Below, piece by piece: positions 17,512-29,081 of a DNA stretch of 64,000 nucleotides. The position numbers and the translations under genes were made by a program. The stretch comes from Burkholderiales bacterium (GTDB lineage Bacteria; Pseudomonadota; Gammaproteobacteria; Burkholderiales; Burkholderiaceae_C). The DNA lies in assembly GCA_016213205.1 (NCBI GenBank), contig JACRAZ010000059.1:52434-116433 (forward strand), read 5' to 3'. The notes beneath the pieces were generated by a model. The model was given only the letters and a program-made list of their open reading frames with translations. It was not told where the DNA came from and made no database searches. How positions within the stretch are numbered: position 1 is the first letter of the stretch; every line of letters begins with the position of its first letter.

Positions 17512-19121
17512 GGCCCACGCGCCGCGACCTGCTGGCCGCCGGGGCCGGGCTGCTGGCCGGCTGCGGCGAGCGGCGCGCGCCTGGTGACGGCGCTGCCGCG
17601 CTGGCCGGCGCCCGCTGGCTGGGTGCCTCGCACGAGCGGGGGCATCGGCTGCACGCGGGCCTGGCCGCCAGCACGGCGGCCGGGGCCGTGCCACGGCGCT
17701 GCAGCGCGCTCGTCGTGGGTGGCGGCGTGGCGGGGCTGGCCGCACTGCGCGCCCTGCGTCGCGCCGGCATCGACGATGCCGTGCTGCTGGAGCTGGAAGA
17801 CCAGCCCGGTGGCAACGCCCGTGGCCACGTGCTGGGCGGTCAGGGCTGCCCGCTCGGCGCGCACTACCTGCCGGTGCCCGGTGAGGCCGCGCGCGAGGTG
17901 AACGAGTGGCTGCACGAGATCGGCCTGCTCGCCCAGCGCGGCGGCCGCAGCGTGGTGGCCGACGAACGCCACCTCTGCCACAGCCCGCAGGAGCGCCTGT
18001 TCTTCGAGGGCGCCTGGCACGAGGGCCTGCTGCCCCCGGCGGCCCCAGGGTCGGCCACGCTGGCCCAGTACCGCCGCTTCGCGACCCGGGTAGACGAGGT
18101 CCAGCGCACGCTGGGCTTCGCGATCCCCACCCGGCATGCCGGCTGGTCGCCCGGCCATGCGGCATTGGATGCGCAGACCTTCGGCGCGTGGCTGGCCCAC
18201 GAGGGCCTGCACGACCCGCAGCTGCGCTGGTACCTGGACTACGCCTGCCGCGACGACTACGGCGCCGGCCTGGACGAGGTGTCCGCCTGGGCCGGGCTGC
18301 ACTACTTCGCCAGCCGCCATGGGTTTCACGCGCCGGGCGACGAGGCCGGCGAGCGCGAGGGCGTGTTCACCTGGCCCGAGGGCAATGCCTGGCTGGTCGA
18401 GCGCCTGGCCGCGCCGGTGCGTGCGCAGGTGCAGGGCGGGCGCATCGCGCTGCGGGTGGAGGTGCAGCGCCACGGCGTGCAGGTGCTGGCGGCGCCGGCC
18501 GCCGGCGGGCCGCCGCAGGCCTGGTCGGCCCGGGCGGTGGTGCTGGCCTGCCCCTTGTTCGTCGCGGCGCGCCTGCTCACCGTGGTGCCGCCAGCGCTGG
18601 CCGCGCTGCTGCCGCGCCAGCAGCATGCGCCCTGGGTGGTGGCCAACCTGCAGCTGCGCGAGCCGCTGCTCGACCGTGGCCTCGGCGCGCCTGCGGCCTG
18701 GGACAACGTGCGTTTCGGCAGCGCCTCGCTCGGGTACGTGGACGCCGGCCACCAGCGGCTGGCGCCAACGCCGCGGCCCACGGTGCTGACGTCCTACTGG
18801 GCGGTGCCTCGGGCCCAGCGGGGCGAACTGCTGGCCGCCGCGCCGCAGGACTGGGCCGCGCGCGTGCTGGCCGAACTGCAGCCGCTGCACCCGGACCTGC
18901 CGGCCAAGCTGGTGCAGCTGGACCTGATGCGCTATGGCCACGCGATGAGCATCCCCACGCCCGGGTTGCGCTCCTCGCCGGCGCTGGAGGCGCTGGCGAA
19001 CATGACCGGGCGGCTGCTGTTCGCGCACAGCGACCTCGCGGCCTACTCGGTGTTCGAGGAGGCCTTCACCCAAGGCGACCGGGCTGGACGGGCCGCGGTG
19101 GCCGCACTGAAGGCGCGTTAG
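17508..19121 (+). CDS. Tat-exported flavin oxidoreductase, amine-oxidase-like
   Basis: A 537-residue protein that starts at GTG 17508, overlapping the previous stop (GTGA). The N-terminus has a twin-arginine motif (RPTRRDLL) and a lipobox-like LLAGC at about residue 18, so it may be a Tat-dependent lipoprotein. A Rossmann fold follows ([15 protein letters not shown], then [13 protein letters not shown]), typical of FAD amine oxidases and protoporphyrinogen-oxidase-like enzymes. Coupling to a spermidine-synthase-like gene suggests a polyamine or polyamine-derived substrate, which is inference. A longer frame upstream to 17307 lies inside the aminopropyltransferase and is not used. Confidence 0.85.
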   Translation: MRPTRRDLLAAGAGLLAGCGERRAPGDGAAALAGARWLGASHERGHRLHAGLAASTAAGAVPRRCSALVVGGGVAGLAALRALRRAGIDDAVLLELEDQPGGNARGHVLGGQGCPLGAHYLPVPGEAAREVNEWLHEIGLLAQRGGRSVVADERHLCHSPQERLFFEGAWHEGLLPPAAPGSATLAQYRRFATRVDEVQRTLGFAIPTRHAGWSPGHAALDAQTFGAWLAHEGLHDPQLRWYLDYACRDDYGAGLDEVSAWAGLHYFASRHGFHAPGDEAGEREGVFTWPEGNAWLVERLAAPVRAQVQGGRIALRVEVQRHGVQVLAAPAAGGPPQAWSARAVVLACPLFVAARLLTVVPPALAALLPRQQHAPWVVANLQLREPLLDRGLGAPAAWDNVRFGSASLGYVDAGHQRLAPTPRPTVLTSYWAVPRAQRGELLAAAPQDWAARVLAELQPLHPDLPAKLVQLDLMRYGHAMSIPTPGLRSSPALEALANMTGRLLFAHSDLAAYSVFEEAFTQGDRAGRAAVAALKAR

Positions 19122-19228
19122 CGGCCCCGCGCTCCGCCCGCCAGCGCGCGATTCGCCCCACGGCGCACGGCCCGCCCGCGGCTGCGGTAGGCTGCCGGCC
19201 TCGAAGCACGCTGCAAGGATTCCCCATC

Positions 19229-20209
19229 ATGCGTTACCGCCGTCTGGGCCGTGCCGGCCTGCAGGTGAGCGAGCTCTCGCTCGGCTCCTGGGTCACCTAC
19301 CACAACCAGGTGGACGTGGACGCCGCGGTCGAGATGATCGCCGCCGCCTTCGACGCCGGGGTCAACTTCCTGGACAACGCCGAGGCCTATGCCGCCGGCC
19401 GCAGCGAGGAGGTGATGGGTCAGGCCCTCAGGCGCCTGGGCACGCCGCGCCTGAACTACATCGTCTCGACCAAGTTCTTCTGGGGCCTGGACCGGCAGGG
19501 CGCCTCGGTCAACCGCAAGGACACGCTCAACCGCAAGTACCTGCGCCATGCGATCGACGGTTCGCTGCAGCGCTTCGGGCTGGACTACATCGACCTCGTC
19601 TACTGCCACCGGCCCGACCCGCACACGCCGATCGAGGAAACGGTGCAGGCGATGAGCGACATGATCACGCAGGGCAAGGCGCTCTACTGGGGCACCAGCG
19701 AGTGGTCGGCGGCCGACATCCGCGCGGCCTGGGACATTGCCGACCGCCACCACCTGCACAAGCCGGTGATGGAGCAGCCGCAGTACCACCTGTTCCACCG
19801 CCGCAAGGTGGAGCAGGAATACGCGCGGCTGTACGACGACATCGGCCTGGGCCTGACCACCTGGAGCCCGCTGGCTTCGGGCCTGCTGACCGGCAAGTAC
19901 CGCGAGGGCATTCCGGCCGGCTCGCGCGGTGCGATGGACAGCATGGCCTTCCTGCGCGAAGGCCTCACCGACGCGGCGAAGAACGCCGCGGTGGCGCAGC
20001 TGGCACCGATCGCGGCCGAGCTGGGCGCCACGCTGGCGCAGCTGGCGATCGCCTGGGTGACGAAGAACCCGCGCGTCTCGACCGTGATCACCGGCGCTTC
20101 GAAGCCCGCGCAGCTGCAGGACAACCTGGGCGCGCTGGCGGTGGCCGACCAGCTCACGCCCGAGGTGATGCAGCGCATCGACACCGTGGTCGGGCCCTTG
20201 GCCCGATGA
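19229..20209 (+). CDS. Aldo/keto reductase, voltage-gated K-channel beta-subunit-like
   Basis: A 326-residue aldo-keto reductase. The catalytic tetrad can be seen: Asp and Tyr in FLDNAEAY, Lys in VSTKFFWG and His in [21 protein letters not shown] near the N-terminus and the [10 protein letters not shown] strand are typical of the Kv-beta/YghZ branch (AKR6/AKR14), NADPH-dependent carbonyl reductases. ATG 19229 is preceded by AAGGA 7 nt upstream. A -10-like TAGGCT lies at about 19188. It ends 114 bp from the convergent murU; a GC-rich imperfect hairpin region fills that gap. The natural substrate is not evident. Confidence 0.93.
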   Translation: MRYRRLGRAGLQVSELSLGSWVTYHNQVDVDAAVEMIAAAFDAGVNFLDNAEAYAAGRSEEVMGQALRRLGTPRLNYIVSTKFFWGLDRQGASVNRKDTLNRKYLRHAIDGSLQRFGLDYIDLVYCHRPDPHTPIEETVQAMSDMITQGKALYWGTSEWSAADIRAAWDIADRHHLHKPVMEQPQYHLFHRRKVEQEYARLYDDIGLGLTTWSPLASGLLTGKYREGIPAGSRGAMDSMAFLREGLTDAAKNAAVAQLAPIAAELGATLAQLAIAWVTKNPRVSTVITGASKPAQLQDNLGALAVADQLTPEVMQRIDTVVGPLAR

Positions 20210-20323
20210 GCGATCGCCGCGCCGCTGGCGAAGGGCTGAGCCCGCGCGTGCAGCCTGCCCTGCGGCAGCGCGCGCGGCGGGCGAAGCAGACGGGCCTGCC
20301 AAGGCCGGCCGCGGGGCGCTGGC

Positions 20324-21031
20324 TCAGGCGCCTGCGTTCAGCGCCGCCAGGCGCTCGGCCGTGCCCACGTCGGTCCACGCGCCGTCCCAGCGCTGGGCGC
20401 CGATGCGCCCGGCCGCGACGGCCGCATCCAGGCTGGGGCGCAGCGCGGCCTTGGTGCCCGGGGTGATGCCGGCCACCAGGCCGGCGCGGAAGAGGCCCAC
20501 GCTGGCCCAGGTGTAGCGCTGCGTGGCATCGGCCACCGCCAGGCCGGTGGCATCGATGCCGAAATCGCCCCGCGGATGGTGGGGTGCGTTGGGCACCAGC
20601 CAGAGCTGGGCCAGCCGGTCGCCTGCGGCAAAGCGCCTGGCATCGGCCGCATCGAAGGCGAAGCCGGGCAGGAACACATCACCGGCCACCACCCAGAAAC
20701 ACGCCCCCAGCCAGGGCAGCGCCTTCGCGATGCCGCCCGCGGTTTCCAGCGCGCCGCCGTGGTCGCGCCCTTCCATCGAGTAGCGGATGCGCAGGCCCCA
20801 GCGCGCACCGTCGCCCAGCGCGGCCGGAAACTGGTCTTCGAGCCAGGCGGTGTTGATCACCACCTCGCGCACGCCGGCGCGCGCCAGCGCCTCGAGGTGC
20901 CATTCGATCATCGGCTTGCCGCGCACCGGCAGCAGCGGCTTCGGCGTGTGGTCGGTCAGGGGCCGCATGCGCTCGCCGCGGCCGGCGGCGAGGATCAGGG
21001 CGCTCAGGTTGGCAGGGGCGGGTGGGTTCAC
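20324..21031 (-). CDS. murU: N-acetylmuramate 1-phosphate uridylyltransferase-like nucleotidyltransferase
   Basis: A 235-residue sugar-phosphate nucleotidyltransferase. The signature LILAAGRGERMRPLTDHTPK (about 11-30) and PVRGKPMIEW are intact, and the short length with no C-terminal acyltransferase domain fits MurU, which makes UDP-MurNAc in the peptidoglycan recycling bypass. The start is GTG 21031. The usual partner kinase gene amgK is not adjacent; a hemerythrin gene lies upstream instead. A TAGACT hexamer sits 6 nt before the GTG and there is no ribosome site, suggesting a leaderless message. Mannose-1-phosphate guanylyltransferase is the main alternative. Confidence 0.82.
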   Translation of the reverse strand: MNPPAPANLSALILAAGRGERMRPLTDHTPKPLLPVRGKPMIEWHLEALARAGVREVVINTAWLEDQFPAALGDGARWGLRIRYSMEGRDHGGALETAGGIAKALPWLGACFWVVAGDVFLPGFAFDAADARRFAAGDRLAQLWLVPNAPHHPRGDFGIDATGLAVADATQRYTWASVGLFRAGLVAGITPGTKAALRPSLDAAVAAGRIGAQRWDGAWTDVGTAERLAALNAGA

Positions 21032-21037
21032 CCGCGC

Positions 21038-21043
21038 AGTCTA
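21038..21043 (-). promoter_or_regulatory. Putative -10 of murU
   Basis: TAGACT on the reverse strand, 6 nt before the GTG start, with a CTGACC -35-like hexamer 17 bp upstream (21061-21066). The predicted first base of the transcript is the G of the start codon. Confidence 0.45.
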
Positions 21044-21062
21044 GAGGGCCTGGCGAAAGGGG

Positions 21063-21638
21063 TCAGCCCAGGCCCACCGGGGCCGGCGCGTGGCTCAGGA
21101 TCATCTGGAACAGCGGGCGGTAGGTCTCGTCGGCGCTGTGGCCGGCCAGCGGGTCGCGGTTGGTCGCAAACGCGGCGTCGAGTTCGGCCCAGTCGTCCTC
21201 GCTCAGGTGCTTGCGGGCGGCCGGCAGGATCTCGCTCTCCTCCACCGACATGTGCGACAGGTAGGCGTCGATGTAACGCTGGGTGGCCTGCTCGAAGGCC
21301 TCGCGGCGCGATTCGCCCATCACCTCGTAGGCCAGCAACGCATGCTCCAGGTCGCGGATGGCCTTCTCGCCCCTGGCATGGTCGGCGTCGAGGCGGTCGA
21401 ACACCGGGCCCAGCTCGGGGCAGCGCGAGCGCAGCTTCGGAAACAGCAGCTGGCTTTCCTTCGGGTGGTGCAGGCGCTCGGGGAACTCGTCCACGTAGAA
21501 CAGCATGGCGCGCAGCACGTTGAACGGCGGCGCCTTGCCCTGCTGGTGAGATTGCGTCACCAGCATCGACAGCGAGCGCAGCATCGCGGCCAGCGCCTGG
21601 TGTTCATCCTGGATGACGGTGAGAGAGGCGTGACGCAT
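21063..21638 (-). CDS. Hemerythrin domain protein
   Basis: A 191-residue helical protein with the hemerythrin HHE pattern: DEHQAL near residue 11, HHPKESQLLF at about 57-66, DADHARGEKAI in the middle and HMSVEESEILP near 130. These His/Glu/Asp residues form a di-iron site that binds oxygen or senses redox or iron. There is no membrane segment. The gene ends 31 bp before murU; the start ATG 21638 lacks a strong ribosome site. No output domain is attached, so the role (iron or oxygen storage, nitrosative-stress protection) cannot be chosen. Confidence 0.9.
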   Translation of the reverse strand: MRHASLTVIQDEHQALAAMLRSLSMLVTQSHQQGKAPPFNVLRAMLFYVDEFPERLHHPKESQLLFPKLRSRCPELGPVFDRLDADHARGEKAIRDLEHALLAYEVMGESRREAFEQATQRYIDAYLSHMSVEESEILPAARKHLSEDDWAELDAAFATNRDPLAGHSADETYRPLFQMILSHAPAPVGLG

Positions 21639-21709
21639 GGCAGGACCCGGCTGTGATGTTCGCAGGCCTCAAGCGTCGCGCCGCCGCGGCCTGCGCGGCT
21701 TGAGCCATG

Positions 21710-22114
21710 TCAAGCTGGGTGGGGGTCGCCGGCAGGCGGTGTGTCCGGGCCCTGGGCCTGGCCGCGCTGAATGCGCTGCCGCTGGCTACGGGTGGGCCCG
21801 AACGCGGCCTCCAGCCGGGCCAGCAGCAGCTCGGCGCGTGCCGAGTTGTCGGCCCCGAAGTTGCACACGTAGACATCCAGCGTCACCGCGGCCAGCTCGG
21901 GCCAGGTGTGCACCGCCAGGTGCGATTCGGCCAGCAGCACCACGCCAGTGATGCCGGCGGCGCCCTCGAAGCGGTGGAACAGCTCGCCCACCGGCGTGAG
22001 GCCGGCCTCGGCCACCGTGGCCAGGCACAGCATGCGCAGTGCGGTGGGGTCGGTCATCACGCCGGCATCGGCGGGACAGCCGCTCAGGTCGGCGGTGAGG
22101 TGCAGGCCGTGCAT
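21710..22114 (-). CDS. speD: S-adenosylmethionine decarboxylase, prokaryotic proenzyme
   Basis: A 134-residue short SpeD. The self-cleavage and catalytic region is complete: [11 protein letters not shown] places Ser64 (pyruvoyl precursor) and His69, and VYVCNFG supplies Cys84, all at nearly the positions known for the small SpeD class. The enzyme makes decarboxylated SAM, the aminopropyl donor for spermidine synthase. The protein ends in about 25 polar residues absent from the core family. It is divergent from tkt. With the membrane spermidine-synthase-like gene 4.2 kb away, both steps of an aminopropyl pathway are encoded within 7 kb. Confidence 0.93.
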   Translation of the reverse strand: MHGLHLTADLSGCPADAGVMTDPTALRMLCLATVAEAGLTPVGELFHRFEGAAGITGVVLLAESHLAVHTWPELAAVTLDVYVCNFGADNSARAELLLARLEAAFGPTRSQRQRIQRGQAQGPDTPPAGDPHPA

Positions 22115-22122
22115 GGCCCGCC

Positions 22123-22128
22123 ATTATC
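22123..22128 (-). promoter_or_regulatory. Putative -10 of speD
   Basis: GATAAT on the reverse strand, 8 nt before the speD ATG, with no Shine-Dalgarno between. It predicts a leader of only zero to two nt. No good -35 was identified. Confidence 0.4.
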
Positions 22129-22135
22129 GAGCCGC

Positions 22136-22141
22136 TAAAAT
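22136..22141 (+). promoter_or_regulatory. Putative -10 of the tkt operon
   Basis: TAAAAT within GCTAAAATC, a form common in Burkholderiales promoters, 65 nt upstream of the tkt start. The -35 is weak. It overlaps the control region of divergent speD, so the two promoters are back to back within about 10 bp. Confidence 0.45.
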
Positions 22142-22206
22142 CATCGTTTCCCCCAGGTTTTGCCTCCCCCTTCCCCCCATCAACCAGCCCGACGGCTCGC
22201 GCGCGC

Positions 22207-24279
22207 ATGGCCTCCTTTGCTTCCCAAGACACCTCCTTGATGGCCAACGCGATCCGCGCGCTGGCGATGGACGCCGTCCAACAGGCCAATTCCGGCCATC
22301 CTGGCGCACCGATGGGCATGGCCGAGATCGCCGTCGCGCTGTGGGGCCGGCACCTGAAGCACAACCCGGCCAACCCGGCCTGGCCCGACCGCGACCGCTT
22401 CGTGCTGTCCAACGGCCACGGCTCGATGCTGATCTACGCGCTGCTGCACCTGAGCGGCTACGACCTGGCGCTGAGCGAGCTGCGCAACTTCCGCCAGCTG
22501 CACAGCAAGACGCCCGGCCACCCCGAGGTGGGCATCACCCCGGGCGTTGAAACCACCACCGGTCCGCTGGGCCAGGGCATCACCAACGCGGTGGGCATGG
22601 CGCTGGCCGAGAAGCTGCTGGCCGCCGAGTTCAACCGCCCCGGCCACACGGTGGTGGACCACCACACCTATGCCTTCATGGGCGACGGCTGCCTGATGGA
22701 AGGCATCAGCCACGAGGCCTGCGCATTGGCCGGCGCCTGGAAGCTCAACAAGCTGATCGCGCTGTACGACGACAACGGCATCTCGATCGACGGCCAGGTC
22801 CAGCCCTGGTACGTGGACAACGCCGCGCAACGCTTCGCCGCCTATGGCTGGAACGTGGTGGGCCCGGTGGACGGCCATGATGTCGCCGCGGTGGACGCCG
22901 CCATCGACCAGGCCAAGGCCTCGGCCACCCAGCCCACGCTGATCATCTGCAAGACCACCATCGGCAAGGGCTCGCCCAACCGCGCCGGCACCGCCAAGGC
23001 ACACGGCGAGGCGCTGGGCGCCGAGGAGATCAAGCTCACGCGCGAGGCGCTGGGCTGGAACCACGAGCCCTTCGTGATCCCCGAGGCCGCCTACGAGCAG
23101 TGGGACGCCAAGGCCGCCGGTGAATCGGCCGAGGCCGCCTGGCAGGCCGCCTTCGCCAGCTACAAGGCCGCGCACCCGGCGCTGGCCGCCGAGTTCGTGC
23201 GCCGCGTGGCGGGCGAGCTGCCGGCCGGCTTTGCGCAGGCCGCGGTGGATGCGGTGGTGGCCGCCCACACCCAGGCCGCCACGGTGGCCAGCCGCAAGGC
23301 CAGCCAGATCGCGCTGGAAGCCTTCACCAAGGCGCTGCCCGAGCTGCTGGGCGGCTCGGCCGACCTGACCGGCTCCAACCTCACCAACACCAGCAGCACC
23401 CCTGCGCTGCGCTTCGGCACCGATGGCGCGCCCAAGCTGGGCGAAGACGGCAAGCCCGGCCGCCACATCAACTACGGCGTGCGCGAGTTCGGCATGGCCG
23501 CCATCATGAACGGCATCGCGCTGCACGGTGGCTACATCCCCTACGGCGGCACCTTCCTCACCTTCAGCGACTACAGCCGCAACGCCATCCGCATGGCCGC
23601 GCTGATGAAGGCCCGCGTGGTGCACGTGTTCACGCACGATTCCATCGGCCTGGGCGAAGACGGCCCCACGCACCAGAGCGTGGAACATGCCGCGTCGCTG
23701 CGCCTGATTCCTAACCTCGATGTGTGGCGGCCGGCCGACACCGCCGAAACCGTCGTCGCGTGGGCCAAGGCCATCGAATCGAAGAGCCGGCCGAGCGCGC
23801 TGCTGCTGTCGCGCCAGAACCTGCCGTATGCGCCCAAGGCCGCCTCGGCCGTTGCGCCCCAGGCCTCGGGGCTGGACGCCATCGCCAAGGGCGCCTACGT
23901 GCTGGCCGAGCCGGCCGAGGTGGGCCTGAAGAAGAAGGCGCAGGCCGTGATCATCGCCACCGGCAGCGAGGTGCAGCTCGCGCTGCATGCGCAGGCGCAA
24001 CTGGCCCAGGCCGGCATCGCGGTGCGCGTGGTCTCGATGCCCAGCACCAGCGTGTTCGACCGCCAGAGCGTGGCCTACAAGCGCAGCGTGCTGCCCGACG
24101 GGCTGCCGCGCGTGGCGGTGGAAGCCGGCGTCACCGACGGTTGGTGGAAGTACGGCTGCGCGGCCGTGGTGGGCATCGACACCTACGGCGAAAGCGCGCC
24201 CGCGGGGGCACTCTTCAAGCACTTCCACCTCACGGCCGAGAACGTCGCGGCCACGGTGCGGCAGGTCGTCGGGCGCTGA
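22207..24279 (+). CDS. tkt: Transketolase
   Basis: A 690-residue enzyme with all transketolase landmarks: GHPGAPMG near residue 30, the thiamine-diphosphate/metal motif starting GDGCLMEG (about 159), the pyrimidine-domain segment [10 protein letters not shown] (about 420) and a C-terminal domain with IDTYGESAP. It moves two-carbon units between ketose and aldose phosphates in the pentose phosphate or Calvin cycles. It heads a run with the TonB-C-like gene (2-bp gap) and gapA, and transcription ends at the hairpin after gapA. There is no phosphoribulokinase or other Calvin gene in the window, so a general housekeeping role is likely. Confidence 0.98.
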   Translation: MASFASQDTSLMANAIRALAMDAVQQANSGHPGAPMGMAEIAVALWGRHLKHNPANPAWPDRDRFVLSNGHGSMLIYALLHLSGYDLALSELRNFRQLHSKTPGHPEVGITPGVETTTGPLGQGITNAVGMALAEKLLAAEFNRPGHTVVDHHTYAFMGDGCLMEGISHEACALAGAWKLNKLIALYDDNGISIDGQVQPWYVDNAAQRFAAYGWNVVGPVDGHDVAAVDAAIDQAKASATQPTLIICKTTIGKGSPNRAGTAKAHGEALGAEEIKLTREALGWNHEPFVIPEAAYEQWDAKAAGESAEAAWQAAFASYKAAHPALAAEFVRRVAGELPAGFAQAAVDAVVAAHTQAATVASRKASQIALEAFTKALPELLGGSADLTGSNLTNTSSTPALRFGTDGAPKLGEDGKPGRHINYGVREFGMAAIMNGIALHGGYIPYGGTFLTFSDYSRNAIRMAALMKARVVHVFTHDSIGLGEDGPTHQSVEHAASLRLIPNLDVWRPADTAETVVAWAKAIESKSRPSALLLSRQNLPYAPKAASAVAPQASGLDAIAKGAYVLAEPAEVGLKKKAQAVIIATGSEVQLALHAQAQLAQAGIAVRVVSMPSTSVFDRQSVAYKRSVLPDGLPRVAVEAGVTDGWWKYGCAAVVGIDTYGESAPAGALFKHFHLTAENVAATVRQVVGR

Positions 24280-24281
24280 CC

Positions 24282-26299
<2,018 letters not shown>

Positions 26300-26341
26300 A
26301 CATCACGGTGCCGAAGCCGGTCTTTGCACCGGCTGGACAGG

Positions 26342-26378
26342 GGTGGGGTGGACCGGCTAAGGTCCCCCCACCTTTTTT
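26342..26378 (+). terminator. Intrinsic terminator of the tkt-gapA operon
   Basis: GGTGGGGTGGACC (26342-26354) pairs with GGTCCCCCCACC (26361-26372) with one bulged base, a 6-nt loop GGCTAA, and a run of six T at 26373-26378. This is the clearest Rho-independent terminator in the window. Confidence 0.9.
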
Positions 26379-26396
26379 CATGGTGGGCCTGATCCG

Positions 26397-26879
26397 ATGG
26401 CGCCGCACCCTTGGGTTCGACATCGACTCACTGCCGCGGCATGCGCGATGGCGGTGCTGGCGGGTTGCGCCAGCGCGCCCGGCACCAGCGCGCCCGGCGC
26501 TGCGACCACCCCCGCGGCCAGCCCCGCGCCCCCTCAGCCGGGCCTCGACGTGCGGGGCGATGTGATCGATCCCGCGCGCGTCGGCCCTGGCAGCGGCCAG
26601 GCGGTGCGCGGCCTCGGGGGTTGGGAGGGTGAGCTGGTCGGCAAGCCGCCACCCGGCTCGAAGTTCACGCTGCTGCAGGTGGGCATGAGCGTGCGCCAGG
26701 TGCTGGCGCTGATCGGCCCGCCGCTCAGCCGTGCCGCGATCCCCGGGCCTGGTGGCGAGCCACGCGAGGTGCTCATCTACCCCGGCCAGGGCCGGCTGGT
26801 GTTCGTGCAGGGCCCGGCCGCCGAGGGTGGCCGCCTGACCTGGGTGATCCACCGCCGCGACGAAGGCGCCGCCCCCTGA
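26397..26879 (+). CDS. Lipoprotein with a BamE/SmpA-like segment
   Basis: A 160-residue protein with a lipobox LAGC at about residue 24, followed by an Ala/Pro-rich linker. Residues about 88-112 (LLQVGMSVRQVLALIGPP) resemble the first helix pair of BamE/SmpA-type small outer-membrane lipoproteins, and the C-terminal third is a strand-rich tail ending in TWVIHRRDE. The GMS-x-VxxLxGPP pattern also occurs in many lipoproteins of unknown role. Start ATG 26397 lies only 18 bp after the gapA terminator U-run, so the promoter probably overlaps the terminator. Specific function is not claimed. Confidence 0.7.
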   Translation: MAPHPWVRHRLTAAACAMAVLAGCASAPGTSAPGAATTPAASPAPPQPGLDVRGDVIDPARVGPGSGQAVRGLGGWEGELVGKPPPGSKFTLLQVGMSVRQVLALIGPPLSRAAIPGPGGEPREVLIYPGQGRLVFVQGPAAEGGRLTWVIHRRDEGAAP

Positions 26880-27037
26880 GCCTGCGCACCTTGCGCGCCG
26901 ATGTCCGCCGCGCATCCGCTGGTTGCGAATGGACACGCGGGCTTTACAACCGGCGCCGAACATCGGTGCCATGCAAACCCGTCGAACCGGTCTGGCGCCC
27001 GGCACCGCCGGTGTCCTCCCCTGTGCGTGAGACCGTG

Positions 27038-29029
27038 ATGCCCCTTCGACCCTTCCGCCCCGGCCTGGGCCGGGCCCTGGCCGCCTTGCTGGCGGCCGTG
27101 CTGCTGGGGCCCGCGCCGCTGGCCCTGGCCGCTGCCGAACGCGGGCCGCAGTTCGCCCGCGCGCTGGTGGTGCCGCCAGAAGACGCCTCCAATGCCCGCG
27201 TCATCGTCAAGTACCGGGCCGACAGCGCCCTGATGCGGGCGCAGGCCGCCGCGTCAGGCGCCGGCGCCGTGCCCCGGCGGCCGCTGCATGCGGCCGTGCT
27301 GGCCAAGCGCCTCGCGCTGCCGCTGGCCGATGGCCGTGTGCTCGGGGCCCGCACCCAGGCGCTGCGCGGCACCGGCCTGTCGTCGCGCCAGCTCGCGGCC
27401 CGCCTGGCCGTGCAGCCTGATGTCGAGTGGGCGGTGCCCGACCAGCGCCGCCGCATCGCGGCACTGCCCAACGACCCCTACCTGGCCGACGGGCAGACCG
27501 GCATCACGCCGGTGGCCGGCCAGTGGTACCTGCGTGCGCCGACGGCCACCCTGGTGTCGGCGGTGAACGCGGTGGGCGCCTGGGACATCAGCACCGGCTC
27601 GGCCGCGATCACCGTGGCCGTGCTCGACACCGGCGTGCGCGCCGACCACCCGGATCTGGCGGCCAAGCTGCACCCAGGCTACGACTTCATTGCCGACCGC
27701 AGCACCGCCAACGACGGCAGCGGCCGCGACAACGACGCCAGCGACCCGGGCGACTGGACCACCGCCGGCGAGTGTGCCGCCGGCGAGGCGGCGTCCAGCA
27801 GCAGCTGGCACGGCACGCAGGTGGCAGGCCTGATCGGCGCGGCCACCCACAACGGCCTGGGCATGGCCGGCATCGGCTACAACGTGATGCTGCTGCCGGT
27901 GCGTGTGCTCGGCCGCTGCGGCGGCTACGACAGCGACATCCTCGCCGGCCTGCGCTGGGCCGCGGGCCTGGACCAGACGCTGGCCAATGCGCACCCGGCA
28001 CGCATCGTCAACCTGAGCCTGGGCTCGGACGGCAGCTGTTCGGCGCCCTATGCGGAGGCGATCGCCGAGCTGGCCGCGGCGGGCGTGGCGGTGGTGGCCG
28101 CGGGCGGCAACTCCGCCGGCCTGGCGGTGGGCGTGCCGGCCAACTGCCCCGGCGCCATCGCGGTGGCCGGCGTGCGCCACCAGGGCACCAAGGTCGGCTA
28201 CTCGAACCTCGGGCCCGAGATCGCGCTGGCCGCGCCGGCAGGCAATTGCGCCAACCTGTCCGGGCCCTGCCTCTACCCGCTGCTGACCACCACCAACAGC
28301 GGCAGCACCGCGCCCGGCGCCAACATCTACAGCGACGGCTACCGCTACTCGGTGGGCACCAGCTTCGCCACGCCCCTCGTCGCCGGCACGGCGGCGCTGA
28401 TGCTGTCGGTGGACCCCACGCTCACGCCGGCACAGCTGAAGGCGGCGCTGCAGGCCAGCGCGCGGCCGTTCCCCACCACCGGGGCCGATGCCGGTGTGAC
28501 GAGCTGCCGGGCCCCGAGCGGGGCCGAGCAGATCGAGTGTTTTTGCACCACCAGCACCTGCGGCGCCGGCCTGCTCGATGCCGCGGCGGCGCTGGCGCGG
28601 GTGCAGGCCACGGCGGTACCGCCACCGGTGGTGGCGATCGTGGCCTCCCATCCCAGCCCGGTGGCTGGCAGCGCCGTCACGCTCAATGGCAGCGGCTCGG
28701 CCGCCCAGGGCGGGCGCAGCATCACCGGCTGGCAATGGACGCTCACCGAAGGCGCCAGTATCGCGGCCTTTGCCGGCGCGACCGACGGTGCCAGCGTGAC
28801 CCTGGCCACCACCGCCGCCGGCAACGTGACGGTGCGGCTGACGGTGACCGACAGCGCCGGCGTCAGCAGCGCCGCCAGCACCACGCTCACGGTGGCCGCG
28901 GCCGGCACGGGATCCACGCCCTCGGGCACGGCGGGCGGCGGTGGTGGCGGTGGTGCGCTCGGTGGCGGCTGGCTGCTGGGCCTGGCCGTGGCGGTGCTGG
29001 CGCTGCGCAGGCAGGCGCCGCAGCGCTGA
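27038..29029 (+). CDS. Secreted S8 subtilisin-like protease with GlyGly-CTERM-like tail
   Basis: A 663-residue protein: signal peptide to about residue 33, propeptide-like region to about 145, subtilase domain with Asp197 (VLDTGVRADH), His258 (SSSWHGTQVAG) and Ser442 (GTSFATPLVAG), then a PKD/Ig-like domain (about 550-635) and a tail of seven glycines, a hydrophobic helix and LRRQ. That tail matches the pattern of GlyGly-CTERM rhombosortase substrates, so surface sorting by rhombosortase is likely. ATG 27038 is chosen because the signal peptide starts there; the frame opens at 26891. Cysteines within the catalytic domain suggest disulfides. Confidence 0.92.
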   Translation: MPLRPFRPGLGRALAALLAAVLLGPAPLALAAAERGPQFARALVVPPEDASNARVIVKYRADSALMRAQAAASGAGAVPRRPLHAAVLAKRLALPLADGRVLGARTQALRGTGLSSRQLAARLAVQPDVEWAVPDQRRRIAALPNDPYLADGQTGITPVAGQWYLRAPTATLVSAVNAVGAWDISTGSAAITVAVLDTGVRADHPDLAAKLHPGYDFIADRSTANDGSGRDNDASDPGDWTTAGECAAGEAASSSSWHGTQVAGLIGAATHNGLGMAGIGYNVMLLPVRVLGRCGGYDSDILAGLRWAAGLDQTLANAHPARIVNLSLGSDGSCSAPYAEAIAELAAAGVAVVAAGGNSAGLAVGVPANCPGAIAVAGVRHQGTKVGYSNLGPEIALAAPAGNCANLSGPCLYPLLTTTNSGSTAPGANIYSDGYRYSVGTSFATPLVAGTAALMLSVDPTLTPAQLKAALQASARPFPTTGADAGVTSCRAPSGAEQIECFCTTSTCGAGLLDAAAALARVQATAVPPPVVAIVASHPSPVAGSAVTLNGSGSAAQGGRSITGWQWTLTEGASIAAFAGATDGASVTLATTAAGNVTVRLTVTDSAGVSSAASTTLTVAAAGTGSTPSGTAGGGGGGGALGGGWLLGLAVAVLALRRQAPQR

Positions 29030-29054
29030 GGCGCCGCGGCGCGGACGCCGGGCC

Positions 29055-29076
29055 CCCGCCCTCAGCGATGGGCGGG
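29055..29076. terminator. Hairpin between convergent S8 protease and SPOR genes
   Basis: A 7-bp stem CCCGCCC (29055-29061) and GGGCGGG (29070-29076) with an 8-nt loop in the 52-bp convergent gap. There is no T-run. Probably a shared 3' end structure. Confidence 0.4.
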
Positions 29077-29081
29077 CGCGC

